From positions 23,089-87,088 of the forward strand of contig WTKD01000001.1 in assembly GCA_011524535.1 (NCBI GenBank): DNA of 64,000 nucleotides, read 5' to 3'. Below, in pieces: positions 8,237 to 16,278 of this stretch. Each line of letters opens with the position of its first letter. Position 1 is the first letter of the stretch. Origin of the DNA: Spirochaetaceae bacterium (GTDB lineage: Bacteria; Spirochaetota; Spirochaetia; WTKD01). The translations under genes and the position numbers were made by a program. The notes below the pieces were generated by a model. It did not search any database and was not told the DNA's origin. It saw only the letters and a list, made by a program, of their open reading frames with translations.

Positions 8237-9187
8237 TTACCGAGAAGAACCTGGAAAATCAAACAAAGAAAAATTGTTCTGAGTATTCTCGTCTTTTTTG
8301 GGTGCATTTTCAGAATTTGAAACGTTTGGCTTATTGTCAAAACTAGCACTCCAGAGAGGTGAATACTGGGAATCTGAACCATTTTCTGCTAGAGGTTCGC
8401 TCCTTGTATCGAAGTCGAGAGCAACAGCATCAACCACCACCGTTAATTCCGTTTTTTTGGCTTCGCTGCCATTTTCCGCATCTATCTGTGTAGAAGCGTT
8501 CGAGTTTATCAATTGCTTTTCTTCGAGAGCTTCGGCCACTGTTTCAATGTTGGTTTCGAGTTCTTCTGAATCTGGTTCGCTGGATTCATGTACGTCACTG
8601 GATTGAGTTGCATCACCCTCATCGCCGGATGGTTTGACATAATCGTCTATGAATGAGGTCGTTTCCTCTTTCAATGCAAGGGTTTCGTCTTGTTTTGGAG
8701 ATTCATCAGCCGATGAGTCTGTTTCTTTATTGGAAAAATCAAAAAAGTCATCGTTAGGTGATTGAAATTCTATTTCCGGATCATTTACCTTCAAGGCTTC
8801 ACTCAAAGAGGTAGCAGAATCTGTATTAGATTGAGTTTCTGTTGAAGAAAAGTTTTCTGATTTAGGCGTTGTTGTATCTATTTCAGAAAAGGAATCTTTT
8901 TTGTTCGATTTTTTTTCAAAATACTCAGAGGCTCTTTGTATTTCTTTATCTAGTCTTTTCAATGCTGCATCAGAGTTTGACAGTACCTTTTCAACTTCCT
9001 CGGCATTGGTTCCAAATGAAGCTATTTTCTTTTTGAGCTCACCAATGTTGTCCGTTTGGCTGGTTGCCTGCAAGCTAAGAGATTCATTTTTGCTACGTAA
9101 TCGAGCATTCTCTTCACGCAAGTCCGCGATGCACACTATGGCCTCATCGATTTTTTTGTTTATTTCAACTAATTTTTGTACATCCAT
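8237..9187 (-). CDS. Coiled-coil protein with long acidic disordered tail, function unknown
   Basis: A 316-residue protein. Residues 1-95 form a coiled coil (IVCIADLREENARLRSKNES, then KKKIASFGTNAEEVEKVL), resembling ZapB- or DivIVA-like short coiled coils without being clearly assignable. Residues ~95-300 are Ser, Asp, Glu and Thr rich and presumably disordered, and the last residues end in NNFSLFDFPGSS. Such a C-terminal aromatic short motif after a disordered tail could be a protein-binding tag. Start: ATG preceded by AAAGGGGAG. It lies downstream of infC-rpmI-rplT on the same strand. Confidence 0.7.
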   Translation of the reverse strand: MDVQKLVEINKKIDEAIVCIADLREENARLRSKNESLSLQATSQTDNIGELKKKIASFGTNAEEVEKVLSNSDAALKRLDKEIQRASEYFEKKSNKKDSFSEIDTTTPKSENFSSTETQSNTDSATSLSEALKVNDPEIEFQSPNDDFFDFSNKETDSSADESPKQDETLALKEETTSFIDDYVKPSGDEGDATQSSDVHESSEPDSEELETNIETVAEALEEKQLINSNASTQIDAENGSEAKKTELTVVVDAVALDFDTRSEPLAENGSDSQYSPLWSASFDNKPNVSNSENAPKKDENTQNNFSLFDFPGSSR

Positions 9188-9246
9188 TAATCTCCCCTTT
9201 AACTATATGCACAAAGTACAAGAATTGGTTTGATCTTCTTAACTGG

Positions 9247-9594
9247 TTAGGATCGAACCTTATTTAGTAATTCAACAAACAGATTGGGTTCATTTACAAC
9301 CATGTAAGCCAATGTTTTCCTGTTCAATTGAATATCGTTTTGCGACAAAAGAGCAATAAATTCAGAATATCTGAGTCCATGTTCTCTGCAGGCTGCAGAA
9401 ATTCTTTGTATCCAGATACTTCGAAAAAAGCGTTTTCTTTGTCTTCGATCACGGTAGGCATAGACGAGAGATCTTCTTGCGGCGTCTTTTGCCGATCTGT
9501 ACAGATTACCCGCACGACCCCGGAAGCCCTTTGTGATTTTGTGTATTTTCTTTCTTTTGTTTTTTCTACTAGGACCATTTATTGATCTAGGCAT
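9247..9594 (-). CDS. rplT: 50S ribosomal protein L20
   Basis: A 115-residue basic protein with the L20 pattern: KRKKIHKITKGFRGRAGNLY near the N-terminus, then ARRSLVYAYRDRRQRKRFFR, and SEFIALLSQNDIQLNRKTLA near the C-terminus. Length is normal. L20 is essential for early 50S assembly and in other bacteria represses its own operon by binding the leader. It lies in the classical order infC-rpmI-rplT, 8 bases below rpmI. Confidence 0.98.
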   Translation of the reverse strand: MPRSINGPSRKNKRKKIHKITKGFRGRAGNLYRSAKDAARRSLVYAYRDRRQRKRFFRSIWIQRISAACREHGLRYSEFIALLSQNDIQLNRKTLAYMVVNEPNLFVELLNKVRS

Positions 9595-9602
9595 AATATC
9601 TC

Positions 9603-9800
9603 CTACCCATTTGGAAGCATTCTTTGAACACGTTTGGTTTCTGCTGAACTGAGTATGCCGGCCATTCTAAGATGTCTTTTCCTCTTTGTACTTTTTTTGA
9701 GGAGTATGTGGCGAAGTCCTTGCTTCTTGTACACAACTTTTTTGTTGGCGGTGAAACTAAACCGTTTTGCAGCGCTGCTTCTAGTCTTTATTTTCGGCAT
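9603..9800 (-). CDS. rpmI: 50S ribosomal protein L35
   Basis: A 65-residue, highly basic protein opening MPKIKTRSSAAKRFSFTANK, with RHILLKKSTKRKRHLR in the middle, both typical of L35. It overlaps the end of infC by 20 bases, which suggests translational coupling within the infC operon. Confidence 0.98.
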   Translation of the reverse strand: MPKIKTRSSAAKRFSFTANKKVVYKKQGLRHILLKKSTKRKRHLRMAGILSSAETKRVQRMLPNG

Positions 9801-10332
9801 TCTCGGTAATCCTTGTGGCTTTCTTTTCGGGAGAAAGAAGCATGGTCATCATGCGCCCCTCCATTGAAGGCTCTTTTTCAATTTTAACAGGAATCGAAAG
9901 AATTTCAAGCACTTTTTTTAGAACTTGCGTACCCAACTCGGGATGAATAAACTCTCTTCCACGAAAACGGATACTAACCTTTACTTTATTCCCTTCACTA
10001 AGAAAAGACTGAACTGCCTTGGTCTTAAAGGTAAGATCATGTATGCTGATTTTTGGTTGCATACGGACTTCTTTTAATTTTGAAGACTTAGAGTTTTTTT
10101 TGAGTCCACGCATGCGTTTGTTTGCATCGAATACGTATTTTCCATAGTCTAGTATTTTGCATACAGGTGGACGTGCAAGAGGAGCAACCTCTACAAGATC
10201 AAGCGATTTACTTACCGCCATTTTCAGGGCTTCTTCGGTTTTTATCACTCCTAATTGGGCTCCCGATTCGTCGATGAGTCGAATCTCTGGGACGCGAATG
10301 CGGTTATTTGTTCGTGGCTTCTGTGAGGGCAC
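9781..10332 (-). CDS. infC: Translation initiation factor IF-3
   Basis: A 183-residue protein with both IF-3 domains. The N-domain has RVPEIRLIDESGAQLGV and SLDLVEVAPLARPPVCKILD. The C-domain has KEVRMQPKISIHDL, KVKVSIRFRGRE and a C-terminal EGRMMTMLLSPEK. IF-3 prevents premature subunit joining and checks initiator tRNA and start codon. The start is GTG: an in-frame TAA lies two codons upstream and GAAGGA precedes the GTG by eight bases. A non-ATG start is usual for infC because IF-3 discriminates against it as autoregulation. A clear sigma70 promoter lies upstream. Confidence 0.97.
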   Translation of the reverse strand: MPSQKPRTNNRIRVPEIRLIDESGAQLGVIKTEEALKMAVSKSLDLVEVAPLARPPVCKILDYGKYVFDANKRMRGLKKNSKSSKLKEVRMQPKISIHDLTFKTKAVQSFLSEGNKVKVSIRFRGREFIHPELGTQVLKKVLEILSIPVKIEKEPSMEGRMMTMLLSPEKKATRITENAENKD

Positions 10333-10358
10333 TAATTAATCCTTCATACATAGCCTCC

Positions 10359-10387
10359 AGTATATGTCTCAACAGATCAAAATGCAA
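10359..10387 (-). promoter_or_regulatory. Sigma70 promoter of infC-rpmI-rplT
   Basis: On the - strand TTGCAT (10387-10382), 17 bases, TATACT (10364-10359). The start point would be near 10352, giving a leader of about 20 bases that ends in GAAGGA before the GTG. Confidence 0.7.
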
Positions 10388-10432
10388 GACTAGAAATCTG
10401 ACCGTCAAGGTGCTACACTTCCATAGCTTATC

Positions 10433-11251
10433 ATGCGCATCATATTACTTTTTATTGCACCTTTGGTTCTTTTATTTGTTTGTTTGTACGATAGAGATAG
10501 AGTATGGGAGAAACGATCTGCCCTGTCCTATTTCTTTATAGCACAGATGTTGCCGATTGGTATTCTTTTGCCCGTCGTTGTTGCAGCGCTAATTCCGACC
10601 AATCAGATCGGCATCATAGGAGGGATGCTAGTACTGATTCGGGAAGTCATTGTTCCGGCTGGTACCATATATATTTGTGTTGTTAGGTCTATGAACATGT
10701 GGAATCCTTATACGCAAGAGAATAAAAAAGAAAATCACGAGAAACTATTTCTTCATCTGCTCTATTTATTTTTGAGTGTCTATAATATTGGTCGATTCTT
10801 CGTAGCGCCCCAGCATGAGCAAGTTGGTTTTTCAGCTGTGGTATCACCAATATACTCTTTGTTTTTGCCGATTATATGCATGGTATTACTCGAAGCTATT
10901 GGATTTCTTGCAAATCGTGGAAAGCTGTATCTATATGGACACCTAAAAAAAGACGAAGTGAACAACCAAAAAACCGGAAAAGCATCCATTTTTTCTCGAA
11001 ATATACTACTGAAACTTAGAAAATCAACGTTTTTTGAAAAAAATATCCGGGCGAATTCTCTGGATTATTTCATATTTATTCTTGTGCATTGTATATTTGT
11101 AATGACAACATCACAAATATTTCATGGATATTCCTATGGACTATTTACTTTTCTCGGTCTTGGATACCTAGTTGCTGTGTATCTGTTTTGGCGAATAAGG
11201 GTGTTGTCCCATACGGTATTTTTGCTCACTGGCTCGGGACTTAGAGGATGA
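10433..11251 (+). CDS. Polytopic membrane protein of unknown function
   Basis: A 272-residue protein with about seven predicted membrane segments: residues 2-18, 33-55, 57-80, 106-122, 135-158, 211-230 and 235-258. A charged loop with KKENHEKL lies near residue 100 and a basic region around residues 165-205. I recognise no motif. The start has no Shine-Dalgarno sequence; a -10-like TACACT lies at 10414-10419, so the leader would be only a few bases. The last four bases overlap the next gene (ATGA), so it is coupled to the lipoprotein gene. Confidence 0.7.
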   Translation: MRIILLFIAPLVLLFVCLYDRDRVWEKRSALSYFFIAQMLPIGILLPVVVAALIPTNQIGIIGGMLVLIREVIVPAGTIYICVVRSMNMWNPYTQENKKENHEKLFLHLLYLFLSVYNIGRFFVAPQHEQVGFSAVVSPIYSLFLPIICMVLLEAIGFLANRGKLYLYGHLKKDEVNNQKTGKASIFSRNILLKLRKSTFFEKNIRANSLDYFIFILVHCIFVMTTSQIFHGYSYGLFTFLGLGYLVAVYLFWRIRVLSHTVFLLTGSGLRG

Positions 11252-12189
11252 TTAGACTCAAATACTTCTTGCTTCTTTTTCTGGTATTTGGAATTGTTTC
11301 CTGCGGGGGGACAGTGATTTTATTCGATCCGGATATGGCTATTGCCTATCCTGGTAATCTGCGTCGAGATACGCGAAAAATATTGTCAGAGATAAATTCT
11401 GAGGTAGCTGATTTCCATTATCTCACACATAGTATTGTCGTTTTGGGTGAATCTGAGTCTTTCTTTTATCCGCTACAAATCCTGCGTTTATTTCATGCAG
11501 ATAATATTGTTTATTTTTCATCTTCTTACAGAGAACTTGCAACTCAATTTAAAGCATTTCAACCTACGCAGGAACAACAGCACGTACATGTTCAATCAGT
11601 ACAAATGTATGAACAAACCGGAGGAATTCCAAACCCACAGATGGTGGCAACGCAAGATATAACAGACGGATTTCCGGAAGACCCCGATGCAACTCCTGGA
11701 CAACAGGCTCTTCTTCTCGATCGGCGTGCAGCAATATCTTCAATGATAGATTACATCTTAAAGGATATTGAAAGTAGAGAAGAATTATCATCTCCGTATA
11801 TTGCCTTATTCCGGATAGAAGAAGGCTTATCCGCGGATGAGTTCGCTATTATGAATGATGAATTGCTATCTAAAGGATCACTGATAATCCGGGATTACGT
11901 GTATCGTGACAAGGAGACCATAGATGTGAGGTTGAATCGGGATGTGAGTTCACACCGAGATACACCATATCTTTTGTTTTTTGTGGGCCCATATGTTAGA
12001 GATTTGGGAGTCAATATCAATGACCTCGAAGGAAAAATATTTATCGAAAGTTACTTCATTACCAATGCTGCCGCCTTAGGTGCGGACATGAGTATTGGAT
12101 TTACGTTACGGGATATAATAAGTACAGCGGTTAACAGAGAAATCGATCTAGACGTTGGTTATGTTCCTGCGATTTTTTACCGATACTAA
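11248..12189 (+). CDS. Putative lipoprotein of unknown function, upstream of flaA
   Basis: A 313-residue protein with a signal peptide ending in a lipobox-like VSC (residues 17-19: LVFGIVSCGG), so probably lipidated on Cys19. The rest is a mixed alpha/beta soluble domain without a motif I know. There is a proline- and glutamine-containing loop around residues 120-150. Start overlaps the membrane-protein gene by 4 bases. It ends 43 bases before the flaA start, so co-transcription with the flagellar sheath genes is possible. Function cannot be inferred beyond envelope location. Confidence 0.7.
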   Translation: MIRLKYFLLLFLVFGIVSCGGTVILFDPDMAIAYPGNLRRDTRKILSEINSEVADFHYLTHSIVVLGESESFFYPLQILRLFHADNIVYFSSSYRELATQFKAFQPTQEQQHVHVQSVQMYEQTGGIPNPQMVATQDITDGFPEDPDATPGQQALLLDRRAAISSMIDYILKDIESREELSSPYIALFRIEEGLSADEFAIMNDELLSKGSLIIRDYVYRDKETIDVRLNRDVSSHRDTPYLLFFVGPYVRDLGVNINDLEGKIFIESYFITNAAALGADMSIGFTLRDIISTAVNREIDLDVGYVPAIFYRY

Positions 12190-12205
12190 GCTCGAGACGT
12201 TAGGT

Positions 12206-12217
12206 CGAGTATACTCG
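12206..12217. promoter_or_regulatory. 12-bp perfect palindrome upstream of flaA
   Basis: CGAGTATACTCG is a perfect palindrome ending 15 bases before the flaA ATG and just upstream of its GGAG ribosome binding site. It could be a small operator. As RNA it could form only a tight stem, so a protein site is more likely if it is functional. Confidence 0.3.
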
Positions 12218-12232
12218 GTACGAGGAGCAGGT

Positions 12233-12970
12233 ATGAACCGAATAATTATAATTTTGATATTTTTAGTTTCAATTGGAACGATTTTTTCTGAAGACGTGCT
12301 ACGATACAGGTCTCTCACGTTGGATACTTTCGATAACCCCAATCAGTCAATAGGTTGGGAAGTACGAGGAAGTAAAAACATCGCAGAGGATTATCCAAGA
12401 GTTTCATTCATAAACACCTGGCCAGCAGCATTGCACGGATACAATAGCGATCGTGAACGCGATTTACGCGCATTAGGGGTCGAAGCTGCGTTTACACAAC
12501 GTGGTTATAATTATCTTGAAATTTTCCCCACTGAACGATTGGCTGATGGTAGCTTTATAAATCGGTCGATAGAATTGCCCGGAGATACTATAGGCTTGTC
12601 AGTATGGGCGTGGGGATCAAATTATGATTTTTCGTTAGAGGTCCACATTAGGGATTATCGTGGCGTAGTTCATCAAGTTCCTTTCGGGAAAATTAACTAT
12701 TACGGGTGGAGGCAACTGACGGCGACCATTCCGACAGCGGTTCCACGCAGAAGCCCTTATCAGTTTAATTTCGCTGATTTGTACGTAGACAAAATTGTAT
12801 TGTGGACAGAGCCACAGGAGCCAGTATCTGGTTTCTTTTTATATCTTGATGATCTACAAGTTCTTTCGCGCACAAACACGGAAGTTGTAGACGGTGGAGA
12901 ATTGTTCATTCCAGAGATACGAGACAGTCGTTGGGAAGAATCTAGTAACGGTACAGAAGAAACCAATTAA
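12233..12970 (+). CDS. flaA: Periplasmic flagellar sheath protein, FlaA family
   Basis: A 245-residue protein counted from the ATG at 12233, preceded by GAGGAG; an in-frame ATG at 12155 lies inside the upstream gene and lacks these features. A Sec signal peptide (residues 1-19, IIIILIFLVSIGTIFS, then E) is followed by a FlaA domain. Its beta-sandwich pattern includes SLTLDTFDNP near the start, SLEVHIRDYRG in the middle and FFLYLDDLQVLSR near the C-terminus. FlaA proteins are exported to the periplasm and coat or associate with the FlaB filament. A second flaA follows 11 bases later, as in the adjacent flaA-2-type pair I recall from Treponema. Confidence 0.88.
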   Translation: MNRIIIILIFLVSIGTIFSEDVLRYRSLTLDTFDNPNQSIGWEVRGSKNIAEDYPRVSFINTWPAALHGYNSDRERDLRALGVEAAFTQRGYNYLEIFPTERLADGSFINRSIELPGDTIGLSVWAWGSNYDFSLEVHIRDYRGVVHQVPFGKINYYGWRQLTATIPTAVPRRSPYQFNFADLYVDKIVLWTEPQEPVSGFFLYLDDLQVLSRTNTEVVDGGELFIPEIRDSRWEESSNGTEETN

Positions 12971-12981
12971 GGGAGAAAAAA

Positions 12982-13692
12982 ATGAAAATACTAATTTCTA
13001 GTTTATTGATTAGCTGCATCGCATTTGCGAGCTTTGGTCAGGTGGACATAGATCCTGCCTTGGTTGACCAAGGAAATTTCGCTCCAAATCTTCAGGAAAT
13101 ATCTATCGACAAATTCGAAGATGCTGGATTTTGGCGAACGTTGATTTCTATTGATGATGGTGTTATTCAGCATCGTTCGTTGCGAGGTACACCTGATGCA
13201 AAGGATCCTCTTATTCTTGAGACTGCTCTTGCTCCTCAGAGTTCTGCTGATGATTATGTACTCGGTGTTAGAACCGACTTTTTCAGAAGGACATATTCTA
13301 CGCTCTCATTGGTACCTGCTCGTCCTATTCCTATTCCAGGTATTGCGAGTAGTTTATCCATATGGGTTGCTGGTAGAAACATTCCATACGAATTAAAAAT
13401 TTTACTGCGAGATTCTATCGGTCAAATAAGCGTTTTGAGTTTTGGAAAACTTCAATTTTTGGGTTGGAAGAAACTTGAAACCATCATACCACCAGACATA
13501 CAGGATGTTCGTTACACAGGTCTCGGGAGAGGATTGGATTCAAATACCGGATTAGAAGTGATAGGACTCCAGATTGAATCTTCTTTGATGGAAACCTATG
13601 GTAGATACTATGTCTATTTTGATGATCTTCGTGCTGTGACAGATCTTACGGTCTTGTCCCGTGATCCAGATGACATGATTGATAATTGGTAA
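12982..13692 (+). CDS. flaA: Periplasmic flagellar sheath protein, FlaA family (second copy)
   Basis: A 236-residue FlaA paralogue with a signal peptide (ILISSLLISCIAFASFG, cleavage likely before QVDIDP). The FlaA domain includes ISIDKFEDAGFWR, SLSIWVAGRNIPYELKILLR, FGKLQFLGWKKL and a C-terminal YYVYFDDLRAV. The repeated shape of the domain matches the preceding gene. The ribosome binding site GGGAGA lies 6 bases before the ATG. A hairpin 40 bases after the stop may end the transcript. Confidence 0.88.
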   Translation: MKILISSLLISCIAFASFGQVDIDPALVDQGNFAPNLQEISIDKFEDAGFWRTLISIDDGVIQHRSLRGTPDAKDPLILETALAPQSSADDYVLGVRTDFFRRTYSTLSLVPARPIPIPGIASSLSIWVAGRNIPYELKILLRDSIGQISVLSFGKLQFLGWKKLETIIPPDIQDVRYTGLGRGLDSNTGLEVIGLQIESSLMETYGRYYVYFDDLRAVTDLTVLSRDPDDMIDNW

Positions 13693-13731
13693 TAATTTCC
13701 CATACGAATTGTGGATAATATTTCTTAATAT

Positions 13732-13763
13732 CACGGGTAGATCTGATGAAAGATTTACCCGTG
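13732..13763 (+). terminator. Hairpin after flaA, possible terminator
   Basis: CACGGGTAGATC and GATTTACCCGTG pair as a 12-bp stem with one mismatch around an 8-base loop. No T tract follows, so it may be a rho-assisted terminator or an mRNA 3' end stabiliser rather than a classical terminator. Confidence 0.5.
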
Positions 13764-13873
13764 GTGTTACTACTGCGTTCCCTCAATATTGCTTGCATTC
13801 CTTCGTGTATCGTGCTTTCCTGAACATAAAGACGGTTTTTTAAATAGTTAAAACTGTATTTCTATAGTGAATA

Positions 13874-14433
13874 ATGAATAGCACAATAAAGACACACGAA
13901 TCACACGAAGACTTACAAAAATTTTTAGCATTAGTTGGTGCCTCTGCGCTCTTTTTGTCCAATATTGAATATCTCATTCCAAAACCGTACCCTTTTTTTC
14001 GGTTGGGGCTTTCCAATATACCTCTAATAATTCTGATCTCTTATGCACGCAAACGGGATTTATGGGTCGTTCTATTCTTAAAAGTGTTGGGGCAAGCGGT
14101 TATACATGGAACATTGTTGTCATATGTGTTTTTTTTTCTGTTGGTGGAAACGTTGCGGGGTTGTTTTCGATGGTTTTACTACGCCCCTTGTTACGAACTC
14201 GTAAGATTTCATTTGTTGGATTGAGTCTTTTTGGCAGTTTGGCAAGCAATGCCATGCAGATGCTGCTTGCGATTGTATTCGTGTATGGCAACGGGGGGAG
14301 GTATTTGTTGTTTCCATTTTTTGTTGTTGGAACGATTGGTGGAATCTTTGTTGGATATTTAGTTGAACGACACCATAGCGTTTTTGATTGGGCTAAAAAC
14401 TATTACAGAGCAGCAATATCGAATTTGTCATGA
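13874..14433 (+). CDS. Gx transporter family membrane protein (heptaprenyl diphosphate synthase component I-like), split by a frameshift in a T9 run
   Basis: Two overlapping frames together make one protein. The first (13874-14224) gives the N-terminal half (FLALVGASALFLSNIEYLIP, FFRLGLSNIPLIILIS, VLGQAVIHGTLLSYV). The second begins to match at SVGGNVAGLFSMVLLR and runs to 14433. The switch is at nine Ts, 14129-14137. One more T, or a -1 slip on T TTT TTT, would give a 186-residue polytopic protein of normal length for the Gx family (COG4769). The shifted frame's stop overlaps the next gene's start (ATGA), supporting it as the native end. A -10-like TATAGT (13863-13868) lies five bases before the ATG with no Shine-Dalgarno sequence. 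It could be a programmed frameshift, phase-variable tract, mutation or read error. Confidence 0.75.
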
Positions 14434-15068
14434 AAAAAACATCATGGGTATATCAACAATCAAAAACGCCAGCGAGTAATATTGCAGCTATTTGTCATTT
14501 GAGCTGTGGAGTTTTGTCTTTTTTGTTTTTTGTCACACAGCAATCGTTGATAGTTCGATTTTTATTCATCCTTCTTTTTTATGTATGTGCCCGATTACAG
14601 GGTAAACGAATACGTCACATATATTTTCTGATAACATTACTCGCAGTGGCAATAAGCCATCTGTTTGTCCCCAACGGGGCTGTTTTGTTTTATGTTTTTT
14701 CCTTTCCTGTTACTATTGGAGCACTTACGACGGGAGTATACCGGAGTCAAACATTTGTTGGGATGGTATTCTTCTCGTTAGCGAGTGTTCATAGGAGTAT
14801 ACATTTACCAAGCAAATTTGGAGCACTCCTCGTGCGTATGCTGGGCTATTTTGAATCGCTTTTTGTGCAGAAGAAAGATTTCACAAGAAACAGAGGCAAT
14901 ATTGCGCACACAATAGGGAAAAAACTATCTGCTCTACTGTATACACCAGCAAAAGAGATTACACGCACAAGTATTCCACCATTTTCGTATATTTTTTGTA
15001 TATGCTGGACGTGCATAGGTCTCCTGCTGATTGCCAGTAATAGTATAGTAATATCCTATATCTTCTGA
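14430..15068 (+). CDS. Membrane protein, possibly EcfT-like transporter component
   Basis: A 212-residue protein with about five membrane segments: residues 24-36, 41-58, 66-80, 83-102 and a C-terminal one at 186-208. A conserved-looking cytoplasmic stretch (SKFGALLVRMLGYFESLF, about residues 127-145) resembles the region of EcfT/CbiQ proteins that couples to the ATPases. The ATG overlaps the stop of the Gx gene. Gx-family proteins resemble ECF substrate-binding subunits, so a two-gene ECF-type uptake unit is plausible, but no ATPase gene lies nearby. The EcfT assignment is tentative. Confidence 0.6.
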   Translation: MKKTSWVYQQSKTPASNIAAICHLSCGVLSFLFFVTQQSLIVRFLFILLFYVCARLQGKRIRHIYFLITLLAVAISHLFVPNGAVLFYVFSFPVTIGALTTGVYRSQTFVGMVFFSLASVHRSIHLPSKFGALLVRMLGYFESLFVQKKDFTRNRGNIAHTIGKKLSALLYTPAKEITRTSIPPFSYIFCICWTCIGLLLIASNSIVISYIF

Positions 15069-15108
15069 TCTATAGCACGTTCGTTCCTTTCTCGCTACAC
15101 TAAAGTAC

Positions 15109-16242
15109 GTGAGTGAAAATGCGGCAGAAAACAATAAAACATATACAGTAGGTGGTATCCAACAGGTCGGTATAGGTGTAGAGGTATTATCCTCTGCCAT
15201 ACAGTGGTATGGACGCTTTTTTGGGTTCAATGCACTTATGTTCCACGACTTTAATGTGGCGGAATTAATGGGCCCATATACGGGAGGAGAAGTACATTTG
15301 AGAGATGCAGCTCTTCTTCTAAATCTTGCAGGCGGAGGGGGAGTAGAGGTCTGGCAATACACAAGTCGAAGACCTATATATCCTATTGAGACACCTATCC
15401 TAGGTGATCTTGGCATTTTTTCTGTCGTTTTACGTACCCCCCAAGTTCTACCAAGTTACGATTCTTATTTTGCTTCTGACATATACCTGCATAGTGAACC
15501 AAAGGAAGACCCTTTAGGATTGCAGAACTTTTTTATATCCGATATGTATGGGAATGTGTTCCTCATTAGAGAAGATTCTTCCTGGTTTCTTCAGCCAAAA
15601 TATTTCCCTCCCACAGAAAACTCAACCGCCCGCACGAAAAATGGGGGAATAAGTGGAGTCATTATCGGTGTTTCCGATATAGATGCTTCGCTTGTGGTGT
15701 ATCGAGATCTTCTTGGCTATACAGATGTTGGATATGATCTCACGGGGAGTTTTGAAGATTTTGAGAACCTGCCCGGAGGTCGCAATGAATTCAGACGTGT
15801 CCTATTGCGAAAAAAAGCAGAAGGTCCCTTTAAGCATTTGTTGTGTGATTCTACCATCGAGCTCATTCAAGTGCTCGATAGAGTCCCAGAGAAGATATTT
15901 GGTGGCAGACTTTGGGGAGATATTGGATTTATCCATTTGTGTTTTGATGTATGTAACATGGATCTTCTTCGAGAACGTTCGAAGGAGCTTGGTTATTCTT
16001 TTACGGTAGACAGCAAAGAAACCTTTGCAATGAATGAAGCTTCGGGTAGATTTGCCTATATTGAGGACAATGATGGCACGCTCCTTGAGTTTGTTGAGAC
16101 ATTAAAAATTCCCATCACCAAGCGTTTTCATTACGATATAAAGCCCAAACATCAAGAAGAAGGGCTCTCCAGATTGTTTTTGAGAATGCTACAATTCCGC
16201 TCGCTCCAATGGAAAAACAACCGGTTGAAGTTGGATTTTTAG
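15109..16242 (+). CDS. Protein with two VOC (glyoxalase/dioxygenase-fold) domains
   Basis: A 377-residue protein. A first VOC module covers about residues 12-160 (IQQVGIGVEVLSSAIQWYGRFFGF ... FFISDMYGNVFLI). A second covers about 180-335 (SGVIIGVSDIDASLVVYRDLL ... IHLCFDV ... AYIEDNDGTLLEFVE). The His and Glu residues in the second module fit metal ligands of the superfamily. Substrate cannot be predicted; dioxygenases, lyases and glyoxalases share the fold. The start is GTG without Shine-Dalgarno sequence: TACACT (15096-15101) is seven bases upstream, suggesting a leaderless message. It is convergent with the SPT-like gene, so any pathway link is only positional. Confidence 0.8.
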   Translation: MSENAAENNKTYTVGGIQQVGIGVEVLSSAIQWYGRFFGFNALMFHDFNVAELMGPYTGGEVHLRDAALLLNLAGGGGVEVWQYTSRRPIYPIETPILGDLGIFSVVLRTPQVLPSYDSYFASDIYLHSEPKEDPLGLQNFFISDMYGNVFLIREDSSWFLQPKYFPPTENSTARTKNGGISGVIIGVSDIDASLVVYRDLLGYTDVGYDLTGSFEDFENLPGGRNEFRRVLLRKKAEGPFKHLLCDSTIELIQVLDRVPEKIFGGRLWGDIGFIHLCFDVCNMDLLRERSKELGYSFTVDSKETFAMNEASGRFAYIEDNDGTLLEFVETLKIPITKRFHYDIKPKHQEEGLSRLFLRMLQFRSLQWKNNRLKLDF

Positions 16243-16256
16243 AGCAAACAAAATAT

Positions 16257-16273
16257 GTGAAGGATTACTTCAC
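16257..16273 (-). terminator. Weak hairpin between convergent genes
   Basis: GTGAAG-GATTA-CTTCAC, a perfect 6-bp stem. On the - strand it is followed by ATATTTTGTTTG, so it may serve the operon above it. Confidence 0.35.
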
Positions 16274-16278
16274 TCGAT

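Noticed and set aside
9324..9578. 84-residue frame over rplT
   Set aside because: Same-strand overlap in another frame of a certain ribosomal protein gene.
12155..12232. Longer flaA start at 12155
   Set aside because: It lies within the lipoprotein gene and would hide the signal peptide. GAGGAG supports 12233.
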